From the NCBI GenBank assembly GCA_013415575.1, contig JAAEES010000004.1, positions 1 to 19,202 on the forward strand: 19,202 nucleotides of DNA. The letters are read 5' to 3'. Source of the DNA: Methanomicrobiales archaeon (lineage in GTDB: Archaea; Halobacteriota; Methanomicrobia; Methanomicrobiales; Methanospirillaceae). A program made the position numbers and the translations under genes. Each line of letters begins with the position of its first letter. Position 1 is the stretch's first letter. This document shows, in pieces, positions 1 through 7,588 of this stretch. The notes beneath the pieces were generated by a model. The model had not been told where the DNA came from, searched no databases, and was given only the letters and a program-made list of their open reading frames with translations.

Positions 1-10
1 AACTATCTGG

Positions 11-26
11 CAAAACGGTCGTTTTG
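11..26. repeat. Short perfect inverted repeat beyond the 3' end of the polymerase gene
   Basis: Seven-base arms (caaaacg and cgttttg) are separated by only two bases. The spacer is too short for a normal RNA hairpin, so a dyad such as a protein-binding site is more plausible than a terminator. It lies 44 bases beyond the stop codon of the minus-strand DP1 gene, and what lies to its left is outside the window. A chance palindrome is possible. Confidence 0.2.
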
Positions 27-69
27 TAGCTATTATGGTACAGTACAGGATCTTAAAAAGGTACGCGAA

Positions 70-1476
70 TCATTGCGCATGGAGAAAGTCGATAACCGAG
101 GGCTTGAGGGTCTGGAGATCGAGAACCACGGCCCTGGCGGGTGTAGGGTGGATGTTCATCTGTTTCTGGAAAGCGGTCTGCGCCTGCCATGCGCCAGCAT
201 TGATACAGAGGGTTCCCCGGTATTCGGTGAGGCCCATGATATGGATATGTCCGGTATGGAGTACTTCAGGGACGGGATCGATGATCAACTGGTCTTCGCG
301 GAGGGCTGCGATCGGAGTCCGCCGCCCATAGGTAGGTGCGAGGTGACGGCGCTGGAGCATCCCCTCCATCATAGGGGCGGCATTCTCGTAGCTCGCTCCG
401 GGAATCAGGCTGATCATGTCATCGATTGAGCGGCCGTGGTACATATGGACCATGATTCCCTGGAGGCTGATTAATGCCGGGTTCTCCACGAGCATACAGT
501 TTTCCGGAAAGCCGGAGGAAAACTCACGGGGAATGGCCGGTTGGGGTTCTGCCGCCCGGACGACATCATGGTTTCCCGGCCCGAGAATAATAGTGGTCCG
601 TGACGGGAGATCCCGCATCATGGCCCCGAATACGTCATACTGCTCGTAAATGTTTGTGATGGTGAGTTCCTGCTCCTGTCCCGGATATACCCCGATGCCA
701 TCCACAAGGTCGCCGGCAATCAGCAGGTAGGACACCGGAGTATCATCAAGCCAGTCAGCGAACCGGTTCCACTCTGCTTCGAGGAACGTGTTGCTCCCGA
801 CATGGACATCAGAGATGAGAACAGCGGTACCCGGCTCTCCGCTTCGGTATGGGGCATGGTTGATGGGGATATCCGGGCGGAGAACCGATTCGGCAAAGAA
901 GAGACGGCCGTCACCGGAGAGCTGCCCCTTTACCCCCACTACCTCATCAGGAATGAGGTTCTCACCCTCAGAGAAGACAGGACGATCCTTGTGAAACAGA
1001 ACCGGTAGGGATCCGGTAAGGTCCTCGAGTACAGATATGCGATGACCATTGGTGGTGGTCCTGACCTCCTGCACCAGCCCCATGATGGCACAGGTCTCCT
1101 GCCGGTACCGGGAATTCCGCTGGAGCCCTTCAATCGGGATCGGTGTACACCGCGTGCGGATAATCGTGCCCAGTCGGTTGTAACGGTCCCTGAAATAGTG
1201 GAGGTAGTCCTGGATACACCCCGCGTTCCCGGATGAGCCAGCGCTTCCCTTTACCACTTCCAACCGGGGATCAGCGGTAAACCGGTTCCCGTCCCGGTCC
1301 TGGACGATTCCCGGGATATGTTTCACTGATACCACGATGGTATCGTCCGGGAGGTTCTCAATGATCTGGTCAATAAGCGCCGGATCATCTTTCTCCGCCA
1401 GGTACCGAACGACGTCAGGATGGACCTGCATCTTGGTGTCAAGGAACCGCTGGACGATAATCCGGGCATCGAGCAT
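70..1476 (-). CDS. polB: DNA polymerase D (PolD) small subunit DP1, 3'-5' exonuclease
   Basis: This is the small subunit of the euryarchaeal replicative D-family polymerase. In the family it supplies the Mre11-like 3'-5' proofreading exonuclease and pairs with the large subunit DP2, which is not in this window. The 468-residue protein has an N-terminal helical part, then an OB-like region (about 130-200), then a calcineurin-type phosphoesterase domain. The metal-binding motifs are visible in order: SDVHVG at 222-227, AGDLVDG at 254-260, GPGNHD at 299-304, MYHGRS at 345-350 and HTGHIHIMG at 407-415. It is slightly shorter than many DP1 proteins (about 500-600 residues), mostly because the linker after the first helical part is short. 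It diverges from the signal peptidase gene across about 115 bp. The ATG at 1476 is the first start of the frame and the N-terminus looks complete. No strong Shine-Dalgarno is close to it. Confidence 0.93.
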   Translation of the reverse strand: MLDARIIVQRFLDTKMQVHPDVVRYLAEKDDPALIDQIIENLPDDTIVVSVKHIPGIVQDRDGNRFTADPRLEVVKGSAGSSGNAGCIQDYLHYFRDRYNRLGTIIRTRCTPIPIEGLQRNSRYRQETCAIMGLVQEVRTTTNGHRISVLEDLTGSLPVLFHKDRPVFSEGENLIPDEVVGVKGQLSGDGRLFFAESVLRPDIPINHAPYRSGEPGTAVLISDVHVGSNTFLEAEWNRFADWLDDTPVSYLLIAGDLVDGIGVYPGQEQELTITNIYEQYDVFGAMMRDLPSRTTIILGPGNHDVVRAAEPQPAIPREFSSGFPENCMLVENPALISLQGIMVHMYHGRSIDDMISLIPGASYENAAPMMEGMLQRRHLAPTYGRRTPIAALREDQLIIDPVPEVLHTGHIHIMGLTEYRGTLCINAGAWQAQTAFQKQMNIHPTPARAVVLDLQTLKPSVIDFLHAQ

Positions 1477-1558
1477 GGATGTAGTAGTATTGCGCCCCTC
1501 CGCACTTTGGTTTTTGGATCAATACCCTCCGAGTCTGTTCCGGTGCTGATTCCTATCT

Positions 1559-1567
1559 CTTATTAAG
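1559..1567 (+). promoter_or_regulatory. Possible TATA box for signal peptidase gene
   Basis: The A/T-rich stretch cttattaag is centred about 30 bases upstream of the ATG at 1593. That spacing would put the transcript start at or just before the start codon. No Shine-Dalgarno sequence is evident in between, which fits a nearly leaderless message. The assignment rests only on composition and spacing. Confidence 0.3.
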
Positions 1568-1592
1568 CGCCAGATGAAAGAAGTACAGAAGT

Positions 1593-2483
1593 ATGGCTGA
1601 TAAGAAAAAGGGGGGAGAAGACAAGGGCCTCATTGAGCGGTTCCGCACGAGTGAGAATCCGGGAATAGCCTTCGCTCGTGAGTTGCTCTGGGTTGCGGCA
1701 GTTGTCGCTGGTATCGCGCTTGCGCTCTTTCTTATCTCCGGCACCTGGCCTGCGGTAGTCACTATCGAGTCAGAGAGCATGGTCCCGCATATGAACGTGG
1801 GCGACCTGGTCTTTGTGGTGAGCGCCGACCGGTTCGGTGAGCTGCAGACATGGGAAAGCGGCAGAACGACCGGGTATACGAAATACGACGATTACGGAGA
1901 CGTTCTCATTTACGCACCAAATGGAGCAGGAGGCTCATTGATTCCGGGGCTGGGAGGTGGGGTGCATCCAATCATCCACCGGGCCCTGGCAGAGACACCT
2001 GATGAATCGTATATCCCTGTCTACTACTATTTCTTCCGGGGTATGAGCAGCCCGAAAGAGTACCTCCCGGCACGTATCGTGAATAATGCCTGGGTTCTTG
2101 ACGATGGAACCGTGGTGGCGAGAATCGAGAACGATATAATCGTACCCGATGCCCGGAACAGCACCCCGGATCAGGGATATATCCTGACCTCTGAACTGAT
2201 GGGAGAGCAGGGAGGCTATATTACCAAGGGAGACAACAATGTCCGGAGTGACCAGGGCTCGCTCCTCTCCCGGACCGACCTTGGCATCATTCAGCCTGTT
2301 CGCGATGAATGGGTGGTGGGAAAAGCACTCTTTGCCGTCCCGCTCCTTGGATATATTCCCCTCAATATCATCCCGGTGGCCATCATCCTTATCGTGCTGA
2401 TGCTGGTATGGGAGCTGTACCAGAAACAGAAGAGTAGCAGCGGCAGGAAGACGGCCGGCAAAAAGCGTCCCGGAAAGAAATAA
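1593..2483 (+). CDS. Signal peptidase I, archaeal Sec11-like (S26B)
   Basis: This membrane serine protease removes signal peptides from exported preproteins at the outer face of the membrane. A charged N-terminus leads into a transmembrane segment at about 31-52. The box with the catalytic serine follows (SESMVPHMNVGD; Ser62). Box D carries IIHRA with His129, as expected for the Ser-His Sec11/ER type rather than the bacterial Ser-Lys type, and box E is TKGDNN at 211-216 with Asp220 downstream. A second hydrophobic segment near 250-275 and a very basic tail (GKKRPGKK) end the protein. About 80 residues separate box D from box E, more than in compact Sec11 proteins, and this part includes a YYYFF stretch. 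The cofH1 gene begins 12 nt after the stop, so the two may share a transcript. Confidence 0.9.
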   Translation: MADKKKGGEDKGLIERFRTSENPGIAFARELLWVAAVVAGIALALFLISGTWPAVVTIESESMVPHMNVGDLVFVVSADRFGELQTWESGRTTGYTKYDDYGDVLIYAPNGAGGSLIPGLGGGVHPIIHRALAETPDESYIPVYYYFFRGMSSPKEYLPARIVNNAWVLDDGTVVARIENDIIVPDARNSTPDQGYILTSELMGEQGGYITKGDNNVRSDQGSLLSRTDLGIIQPVRDEWVVGKALFAVPLLGYIPLNIIPVAIILIVLMLVWELYQKQKSSSGRKTAGKKRPGKK

Positions 2484-2495
2484 GGCCGGGTAAGG

Positions 2496-3578
2496 ATGAC
2501 GACGATACAGCTGCTGCGTGATGTGGAGGGAGGTTACCGGCTGTCTGAGAAGGAGGCGGTCGGACTCCTGCATGCCCGGGACCGCTCCCTGTTCGAGATC
2601 CTCGCCGCTGCAGACAGAGTACGGGAAGAGCGGGCCGGCATGGTGGTCAGCTATGTCCGGAACCAGAATATCCATATCACCAATATCTGCAAGAATCTCT
2701 GCGGGTTCTGCGGATTCGGACGGAGGGCCGGCGACGAAGGGGCGTACTGTGATGATCGTGCGACCGTACTGCAGAAAACACGGCTGGCTCTCGAGCGCAG
2801 GGTGACAGAGATCTGCCTCCTCTCCGGTGTCCATCCTGATTTCACCGCAGAGACCTACATCGAGCTCATCGCTTCGGTGAGAGAGGCCGCTCCGGGCGTT
2901 CATATTCACGCCTTCAGTCCTGACGAAGTGATGCACGCGGCGTCCCAGAGCGAAATGTCAACCGGTGAGGTTCTTACCCTGATGAAGCGGGCAGGACTCT
3001 CGTCCCTTCAGGGAACTGCAGCAGAGATCCTTGTTGATGAAGTAAGGCAGATTATCTGTCCGCGCAAGATCGATACCGCCACCTGGATCAGGATCATCAG
3101 AGAGGCCCACCTGATGGGCATTCCCACCACCGCCACCATCATGTACGGGACCTGTGAACGACCGGAAGACCGGATCCGCCACCTGGCGATACTGCGGGAG
3201 ATCCAGGACGATACTCGGGGCTTCACAGAACTGGTGCCGCTCTCCTACGTATACCAGAGCACTCCCCTCTTTCGGAGCGGCCAGGCAGGTCCTGGGGCGA
3301 CCGGGAGAGAGGATCTCCTGCTGATCGCCATTTCCCGGCTGTTTCTTGACAATTTTAAAAACATTCAGGTCTCATGGGGAAAACTCGGGGTGAAGCTGTC
3401 GCAGATTGCGTTGCTATCGGGGGGAAATGATCTTGCCGGAACCATGTTCTCCGATGATGTATCAGGTGATGCGGGTGCGTCCGGTGCGGATTTCCTCGAT
3501 CCGGTCCTGATGGAGCGCATCACCGGGGATATCGGGCGGCCACTCCGGCAGCGGCTGACGGATTATACCTTACTATAA
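2496..3578 (+). CDS. cofH1: CofH paralogue 1, F420 biosynthesis radical SAM enzyme
   Basis: The CofH family joins 5-amino-6-(D-ribitylamino)uracil to tyrosine in the first step of making the deazaflavin F0 of coenzyme F420. CofG then closes the ring; it is not in this window. The 360-residue protein carries the radical SAM CX3CX2C cluster motif at Cys65, Cys69 and Cys72, and the family signatures QNIHITN, GVHPDF, HIHAF, GTAAEILVDEVR and TATIMYG. The C-terminal part ends in the NIQVSW block and AGTMF. Compared with the CofH encoded at 4972-6096 it is clearly related, but several otherwise shared positions differ: Thr219 in MYGTCE where the other has His, Arg241 in TRGF where the other has Gly, Leu246 in TELVPL where the other has Phe, and Gly295 in SWGK where the other has Val. 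Methanomicrobiales commonly encode two CofH proteins. The gene is convergent with the radical SAM gene, with 3 nt between their stops. Confidence 0.85.
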   Translation: MTTIQLLRDVEGGYRLSEKEAVGLLHARDRSLFEILAAADRVREERAGMVVSYVRNQNIHITNICKNLCGFCGFGRRAGDEGAYCDDRATVLQKTRLALERRVTEICLLSGVHPDFTAETYIELIASVREAAPGVHIHAFSPDEVMHAASQSEMSTGEVLTLMKRAGLSSLQGTAAEILVDEVRQIICPRKIDTATWIRIIREAHLMGIPTTATIMYGTCERPEDRIRHLAILREIQDDTRGFTELVPLSYVYQSTPLFRSGQAGPGATGREDLLLIAISRLFLDNFKNIQVSWGKLGVKLSQIALLSGGNDLAGTMFSDDVSGDAGASGADFLDPVLMERITGDIGRPLRQRLTDYTLL

Positions 3579-3581
3579 CCA

Positions 3582-4532
3582 TCATTCCGGGCAGAAATAG
3601 AAAATACCACGATCTTCCCGTTTTTCTTCGATAATCGATCCCGATTGAATCTCACGCAGAATCTTCAGGATCTCGCGCCGGGAGAGACCGGTTGATACCG
3701 AGATGTCGTCGAGAGTGCAGGGTCTGCGCCTGATCATTTCATGCACCACGGCCACGGCATCTGACCATTCCCCTGGCATGGTTGCGCCGGCAGAGAGTTC
3801 ATACTGCACCGGCTCGACTGCCTCTACCCCGGTGAGACCGAGAAAGCTGCGTATTTCCTCCAGTTCTCCAGGTGATGCGGGCCGGACCCAGTCCTCACTC
3901 CCGGGACGGTCAAGGGTATTGAGCTGAACCCTGTCCGGATGAATCCGTTCTATTGCTGCACGCAGGCCGTCCAGTTCTTCCGGACTGGTATTGATTCCGG
4001 GAATGATGAATACCTCAAGCCATATCTCCCCGGTATAGTCCTTCCGGAGGCATTCCAGCCCTTCGACAATCTGCATGGCAGAGATAACGGGAACCGGCCG
4101 GTGAATCTTACGGAAGGTATCGTCAAACACAGAAGAGAGGGTGGGGAGGATGACATCGGCTGGCAGGAGCTCTTCACGGACATCGGATCGCCAGAGCAGG
4201 CTCCCGTTGGTCAGCACGGAGATACGGTAGTCTGGATAGGAGTCTTTAAGGAAACGGATGACCTCTCCGATGGACAATGAGAGGGTTGGCTCTCCTGAAC
4301 CAGAGAATGTTATGAAATCAAGTTCCGGTGAATGTGAAAGGTAGGCCCGGATTTCAGCAAGCACCTCATCGATTGGAAAAAACTCCCGTCTTTCCACCGT
4401 CTTAACTGTTGTACGCCCGCATTCGCAGTAGACACAGTTGTAACTGCAGGTCTTGAACGGAACAAGATCGATGCCGAGCGAACGGCCGAGTCGCCGGGAG
4501 TGGACAGGGCCGAAGAGATGGGAGTACTGCAT
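3582..4532 (-). CDS. Radical SAM protein, COG0731 type, with C-terminal winged helix
   Basis: This is a radical S-adenosylmethionine enzyme. The CX3CX2C motif for the 4Fe-4S cluster is at Cys29, Cys33 and Cys36 (CSYNCVYC), with a further cysteine two residues on (Cys38). The glycine-rich SAM-binding motif FSGSGEPTLS follows at about 75-85, and TNGSLL fits the next beta strand. The N-terminal FGPVHSRRLGRSLG is typical of COG0731. That group is related by name to the wyosine synthase TYW1, but members with this layout are mostly uncharacterised, so no substrate is claimed. The last 50 residues (about 265-316) look like a winged helix-turn-helix (TLDDISVSTGLSRREI), which suggests nucleic-acid binding or regulation. 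A TATA-like ctttaatc on the minus strand is centred about 30 bases upstream of the ATG. Confidence 0.82.
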   Translation of the reverse strand: MQYSHLFGPVHSRRLGRSLGIDLVPFKTCSYNCVYCECGRTTVKTVERREFFPIDEVLAEIRAYLSHSPELDFITFSGSGEPTLSLSIGEVIRFLKDSYPDYRISVLTNGSLLWRSDVREELLPADVILPTLSSVFDDTFRKIHRPVPVISAMQIVEGLECLRKDYTGEIWLEVFIIPGINTSPEELDGLRAAIERIHPDRVQLNTLDRPGSEDWVRPASPGELEEIRSFLGLTGVEAVEPVQYELSAGATMPGEWSDAVAVVHEMIRRRPCTLDDISVSTGLSRREILKILREIQSGSIIEEKREDRGIFYFCPE

Positions 4533-4577
4533 GATAGTCAGGATGGTCCGGAACCGGATTAAAGTCTTGGATAGCGC

Positions 4578-4913
4578 CTAAGAGAGCAAGTCGAGTGCCT
4601 CTTTTCCGCTCATGCCGGTCAGCACCCCGTGTCGTTCGGCAGATGGATTTGCCTCGCGGATAATCCCCGAGAGAAGGTCCTCAAGAGTCTTTATTGAAGA
4701 GCCTGCTCCCGCTTGCACCCGCGCCGCAGGATACCCGAATTTTTCAAGAGCCTGAACATCAAAAGCACCGCATCCCACCATACCTTTGGAAGCAATGATC
4801 CAGACGAGGCTGACCGGACCGAGCGGGACGATATAGCCTGAACCCTCGCTATTGCGGAGGGGAACCGTTCTCTCCAGCATGGTTCTCAGTTCCGGATACG
4901 GTTCCGGCGGCAT
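4578..4913 (-). CDS. DUF1805 domain protein
   Basis: This 111-residue protein matches the small DUF1805 family (YunC-like) along nearly its full length. The family-like points are an early GYIVPLGPVSLVWI strand region, the glycine/cysteine motif KGMVGCGAFDVQALEKFG, then AARV, an EDLLSGIIREAN helix and a C-terminal GVLTGMSGKEAL. The function is not established and I do not assign one. It lies between the COG0731 radical SAM gene (same strand, 45 nt away) and cofH2 (divergent). An A/T-rich stretch on the minus strand near 4933-4940 (cataaagc) could serve as its TATA box. Confidence 0.75.
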   Translation of the reverse strand: MPPEPYPELRTMLERTVPLRNSEGSGYIVPLGPVSLVWIIASKGMVGCGAFDVQALEKFGYPAARVQAGAGSSIKTLEDLLSGIIREANPSAERHGVLTGMSGKEALDLLS

Positions 4914-4971
4914 TAAATAGCACGGTCGGTTGCTTTATGAGGATACGGCCCTACCCTTCCAGTATCATACT
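4914..4971. promoter_or_regulatory. Divergent promoter region between DUF1805 gene and cofH2
   Basis: The 58-bp space between the two start codons holds ttaaatag at 4914-4921 in plus orientation and cataaagc (4933-4940) in minus orientation. Both are plausible archaeal TATA elements. The plus element would start a transcript near 4943, giving a leader of roughly 28 nt ahead of the ATG at 4972. That argues against the TTG at 4930 as the cofH2 start. Confidence 0.3.
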
Positions 4972-6096
4972 ATGTTACAGGGTAGCACGATCACTCCCCG
5001 GGATCGTGAGGGACGGGAACTTGGAGATATCCTCGATAGGGCTGTATCCGGGAATCGCCTGAGCGAGGAAGATGCGCTCCGGCTCTTCAGGGTCAGCGAC
5101 AGGAGTGTCTGGGATATCGTTCATGCTGCAGATGAACGTCGTGAGGCAGTGGTTGGAAGCCAGATAACCTATGTCAGGAATCAGAACATAAATGTGACAA
5201 ATTACTGTATCAATACCTGCGGGTTCTGCGGTTTCTCACGAAAACCAGGGGAGGAGGGGGGTTATTTTCATAATCTGGAGGTTATCCGGGAGAAGGCCGC
5301 ACTGGCAAAAAGCCGAAAGGTAACCGAGATCTGCACGGTGAGCGGGCTCCACCCCGATTTCGATGCGGATTCCTACGTGGAGATTATCACCGCCATAAGG
5401 GAAGGTGCGCCGGGAGTCCACATTCACGCCAGCAATCCCATGGAAGTGGCATATGCCGCCCGGAAAAGCGGTATCACATCGCTCGAAGTGCTCCGGATGA
5501 TGAAGGACGCCGGTCTGGGGTCCCTGTGCGGAACGGCAGCAGAGATATTAGTCGACGAGGTCCGGCGGGTCATATGCCCGGGAAAAGTCTCCACTGACGA
5601 ATGGATCAGGATTATCAAAGAGGCGCACCATCTCGGGATCAGGAGCACGGCGACAATCATGTACGGCCACTGCGAAACGGTACAGGACCGGGCCCGCCAC
5701 CTCTCTCTCCTCCGCGAAATCCAGGACGATACGGGAGGATTCACCGAATTCGTTCCCCTCTCATTCATCCACATGAACACCCCCCTGTTCAGGAAGGGGA
5801 TTGCCCGTGCTGGCGCGACCGGAAGGGAGGATCTGCTGATGACTGCCGTTTCCCGCCTTTTCCTCGATACCATTGATCATATCCAGGTCTCGTGGGTGAA
5901 GACGGGTGTAAAAATGGCCCAGCTCGGGCTGCTCGGCGGTGCCGATGACCTGGGTGGCACGATGTTCGAGGAGAGCATCTCCAAAGGAGCGGGGGCCCGG
6001 GACACCGATTACCTCGATCCTGCCGAAATGGAGCGGATCGCTGCAGATATCGGGAGAACGCTCCGGCAGAGAGATACGCTCTACCGGCTCATATGA
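4972..6096 (+). CDS. cofH2: CofH paralogue 2, 5-amino-6-ribitylaminouracil-tyrosine transferase
   Basis: This is the radical SAM enzyme that makes the tyrosine-uracil conjugate from which the F420 chromophore F0 is formed. With the ATG at 4972 the protein has 374 residues and the cluster cysteines are Cys79, Cys83 and Cys86 (NYCINTCGFCGF). The signatures are more canonical than in the other CofH of this window: TGGFTEFVPLSF, MYGHCE, QVSWVKTG and DLGGTMFEE are all present. An in-frame TTG at 4930 would add 14 residues, but those residues do not extend the alignable part and a TATA-like box lies between. No clear Shine-Dalgarno precedes the ATG. The partner CofG is not encoded here. Of the two paralogues, this one is the better candidate for the housekeeping F420 enzyme, an inference from motif conservation alone. 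Confidence 0.88.
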   Translation: MLQGSTITPRDREGRELGDILDRAVSGNRLSEEDALRLFRVSDRSVWDIVHAADERREAVVGSQITYVRNQNINVTNYCINTCGFCGFSRKPGEEGGYFHNLEVIREKAALAKSRKVTEICTVSGLHPDFDADSYVEIITAIREGAPGVHIHASNPMEVAYAARKSGITSLEVLRMMKDAGLGSLCGTAAEILVDEVRRVICPGKVSTDEWIRIIKEAHHLGIRSTATIMYGHCETVQDRARHLSLLREIQDDTGGFTEFVPLSFIHMNTPLFRKGIARAGATGREDLLMTAVSRLFLDTIDHIQVSWVKTGVKMAQLGLLGGADDLGGTMFEESISKGAGARDTDYLDPAEMERIAADIGRTLRQRDTLYRLI

Positions 6097-6112
6097 TTCC
6101 CTGCCCGGGAAT
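6096..6112 (+). terminator. Short hairpin directly after cofH2 stop
   Basis: Six-base arms (attccc and gggaat) flank a five-base loop and begin at the last base of the stop codon. No T-run follows, so it is at most a weak terminator or a 3'-end stabilising hairpin. Confidence 0.2.
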
Positions 6113-6580
6113 AATACCTCAACCGACGGGGGGGTGTCCAATGCGGGGAGAGGAGAAGGAGATTACCGGCCGGAAGGAGATAATGAGGTTTCCTGCCAGG
6201 GATCACTCAGTTTTGCAGCGGCGGTGAACCCGGGGTCGTCCCGGACTGGTAGGGGTACGAGCCGGGGAGAATGAACAATCACTCCGCCGCAGGGAAAGGA
6301 AGGTGGAGGGCCCCCGGGTCGGGAGTATGATCGACCGGAGTATCCAGGGTAGTTCCATGTGCCCGGACCTGCGATGAGGAAATGAATTCCGAAGCGTGTT
6401 TGGGTTTGAAGAAGCACGGTTCATTCATGATTAGGCCATCACCAAATACAGGCTGAACCGCATCCGTGCATACCTGTCGGTGGATACTGATGACATCCCG
6501 CCGTTCTCATAGAGCGGGGTTGTGAAAATCCGTGGAAATATTGAGGAATATACCAGAAAAAAAATCCGGATGGGGAGCAA
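6097..6580. other. 484-bp stretch without a convincing gene
   Basis: No frame here gives a protein I recognise or with normal coding character. The left half is purine- and G-rich on the plus strand, with a G7 run at 6128-6134, and contains potential hairpins: ctccgcc (6282-6288) with ggtggag (6302-6308), and ggtcg (6317-6321) with cgacc (6332-6336). The frame at 6435-6512 gives a coding-like piece (KYRLNRIRAYLSVDTDD) that ends in a stop and has a stop just before it, so it may be a gene remnant. The right end holds the terminator of the Isf gene. I searched for the RNase P and SRP RNA consensus segments and did not find them. Confidence 0.5.
6557..6564 (-). terminator. Oligo-T terminator of the iron-sulfur flavoprotein operon
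   Basis: On the minus strand a run of eight T follows the Isf stop codon by 16 bases. Oligo-T tracts without an obligatory hairpin terminate archaeal RNA polymerase, and this is one of the longest such runs in the window. It would end the three-gene minus-strand operon that begins at 8183. Confidence 0.45.
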
Positions 6581-7132
6581 TCAGTCCTGCGGCTTGAGCA
6601 GATTGACGATTTTATCACCGACATCCTGCGCTTTCTTCAGGGCCCGGGTATCCTTGACGATATCCCCCTCCAGGTACCCCTTGCCCCGGACCCAGCCCAG
6701 GTAGGAGAACTCGTGGCTGTTGAGGAACCCTTCGAGCGTCTCGATAGTCCGCGCACCGCCCTTGTTGGCGCAGACCGCAACGGCGACGGCTTTCCTTCCG
6801 GCCAGCTTCCTCTGGTGGTAGAGCGAGTAACTCCGGTCGATGAAGTTCTTGACATGCCCGCAGACATCATAGTAGTAGGTTGGGGAGCCGATCACCAGCA
6901 CTTCGGCTTCCATCACCTTTTCCATGATGTTCCCCCAGTCATCATTCTGGATTACGCACCAGTCCTTCTCCCTGCACTTCTCGCACCCCAGACAGGGACT
7001 GATTTTCTTTCCGGCAAGGGAGATGAATTCAGTCTCGATCCCTGCTTTTTCGCACCGCTCAAGGACGGCCTTGACCAGAATTGAGGTGTTCCCATCCTTG
7101 CGGTTGCTCCCCGAGATACCTAGCACCGTCAT
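6581..7132 (-). CDS. Iron-sulfur flavoprotein (Isf family), NADPH-dependent FMN reductase fold
   Basis: This 183-residue flavodoxin-like protein carries the compact cysteine motif of Isf proteins: Cys47, Cys50, Cys53 and Cys59 (CX2CX2CX5C), which bind one 4Fe-4S cluster beside FMN. The FMN phosphate loop is GISGSNRKDGNTS at 5-17 and the second flavin loop is GSPTYYYDV. Isf of methanogens and other anaerobes passes electrons from ferredoxin and has been linked to reduction of oxygen and peroxide. The exact partner here is not known. A Shine-Dalgarno GGTGAG lies 7 bases before the ATG (plus coordinates 7142-7147), directly after the stop of the DUF123 gene, so this is the last gene of the MBL-DUF123-Isf operon. 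Confidence 0.85.
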   Translation of the reverse strand: MTVLGISGSNRKDGNTSILVKAVLERCEKAGIETEFISLAGKKISPCLGCEKCREKDWCVIQNDDWGNIMEKVMEAEVLVIGSPTYYYDVCGHVKNFIDRSYSLYHQRKLAGRKAVAVAVCANKGGARTIETLEGFLNSHEFSYLGWVRGKGYLEGDIVKDTRALKKAQDVGDKIVNLLKPQD

Positions 7133-7147
7133 AAACGTATACTCACC

Positions 7148-7588
7148 TTAGAACTTATTGATAGTTTTGATAGATGCAGAGAGGCCCAGGGATGAAAATG
7201 TTGAAATTACGGCTTTTTCCGGATTCGACGTGAAATAGAAGAGATGAGAGAAGCACCGGCAGTCACTGCACCCGAAACCCGGCACCGGAACTCCTCCAAT
7301 ACGACGGGCAATGGTGCATTCGCTCTCCCGATCCGCGGTTACGGCACAGGCCACCGCCACGAGCGAGAACGCGGGATGATCGAGGAGGTAATCGATATGC
7401 CATCGGGGAGCACCGATTCCCTCACATGCAACACGGATATGTCTCTTCACCCGGGAAAGCCCGCCAACACCCTGGGCCGATCCGACATACACGGTCCAGC
7501 CTTCGGGAAAGCTGATGGCGCCAATAGCACCAACCTTCACTCCGCAACGCCGGTTGCGGAGGATCAGGCAGTAGGTTCCTCTATCCAT
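7148..7588 (-). CDS. DUF123 domain protein (GIY-YIG-like)
   Basis: The protein of 146 residues has the DUF123 pattern: GTYCLIL at 4-10, then GWTVYVGSAQ, GGLSRVKRHIR and WHIDYLL. DUF123 is related to the GIY-YIG nuclease fold and is sometimes fused to DNA-repair glycosylases such as endonuclease III. Here it stands alone and no activity is claimed. The reading frame is open further upstream to 7762, but that part overlaps the MBL gene and has no domain content. The ATG at 7588 overlaps the end of the MBL gene by 8 bases, puts the conserved GTY immediately after the start and matches coupled translation. The C-terminal tail after SNPEKAV is not conserved in appearance. Confidence 0.78.
   Translation of the reverse strand: MDRGTYCLILRNRRCGVKVGAIGAISFPEGWTVYVGSAQGVGGLSRVKRHIRVACEGIGAPRWHIDYLLDHPAFSLVAVACAVTADRESECTIARRIGGVPVPGFGCSDCRCFSHLFYFTSNPEKAVISTFSSLGLSASIKTINKF

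Noticed and set aside
1935..2936. Long minus-strand open frame of 333 codons opposite the signal peptidase and cofH1 genes
   Set aside because: It covers two firmly recognised plus-strand genes and their junction, has no recognisable domain, and is the expected antisense product of GC-rich codons.
4930..4971. TTG start that would lengthen CofH2 by 14 residues
   Set aside because: The added residues lack family similarity, and the ATG at 4972 lies at a suitable distance from a TATA-like box.
6163..6417. Minus-strand open frame of 84 codons in the gene-free region
   Set aside because: Its translation is Pro/Gly/Ser-rich without regular structure, and it has no ribosome-binding site or homology that I recognise.
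6486..6493. Sequence ctgatgac resembling a C box of a C/D-type guide RNA
   Set aside because: The first base does not fit the RUGAUGA consensus and no correctly spaced D box with paired ends was found.
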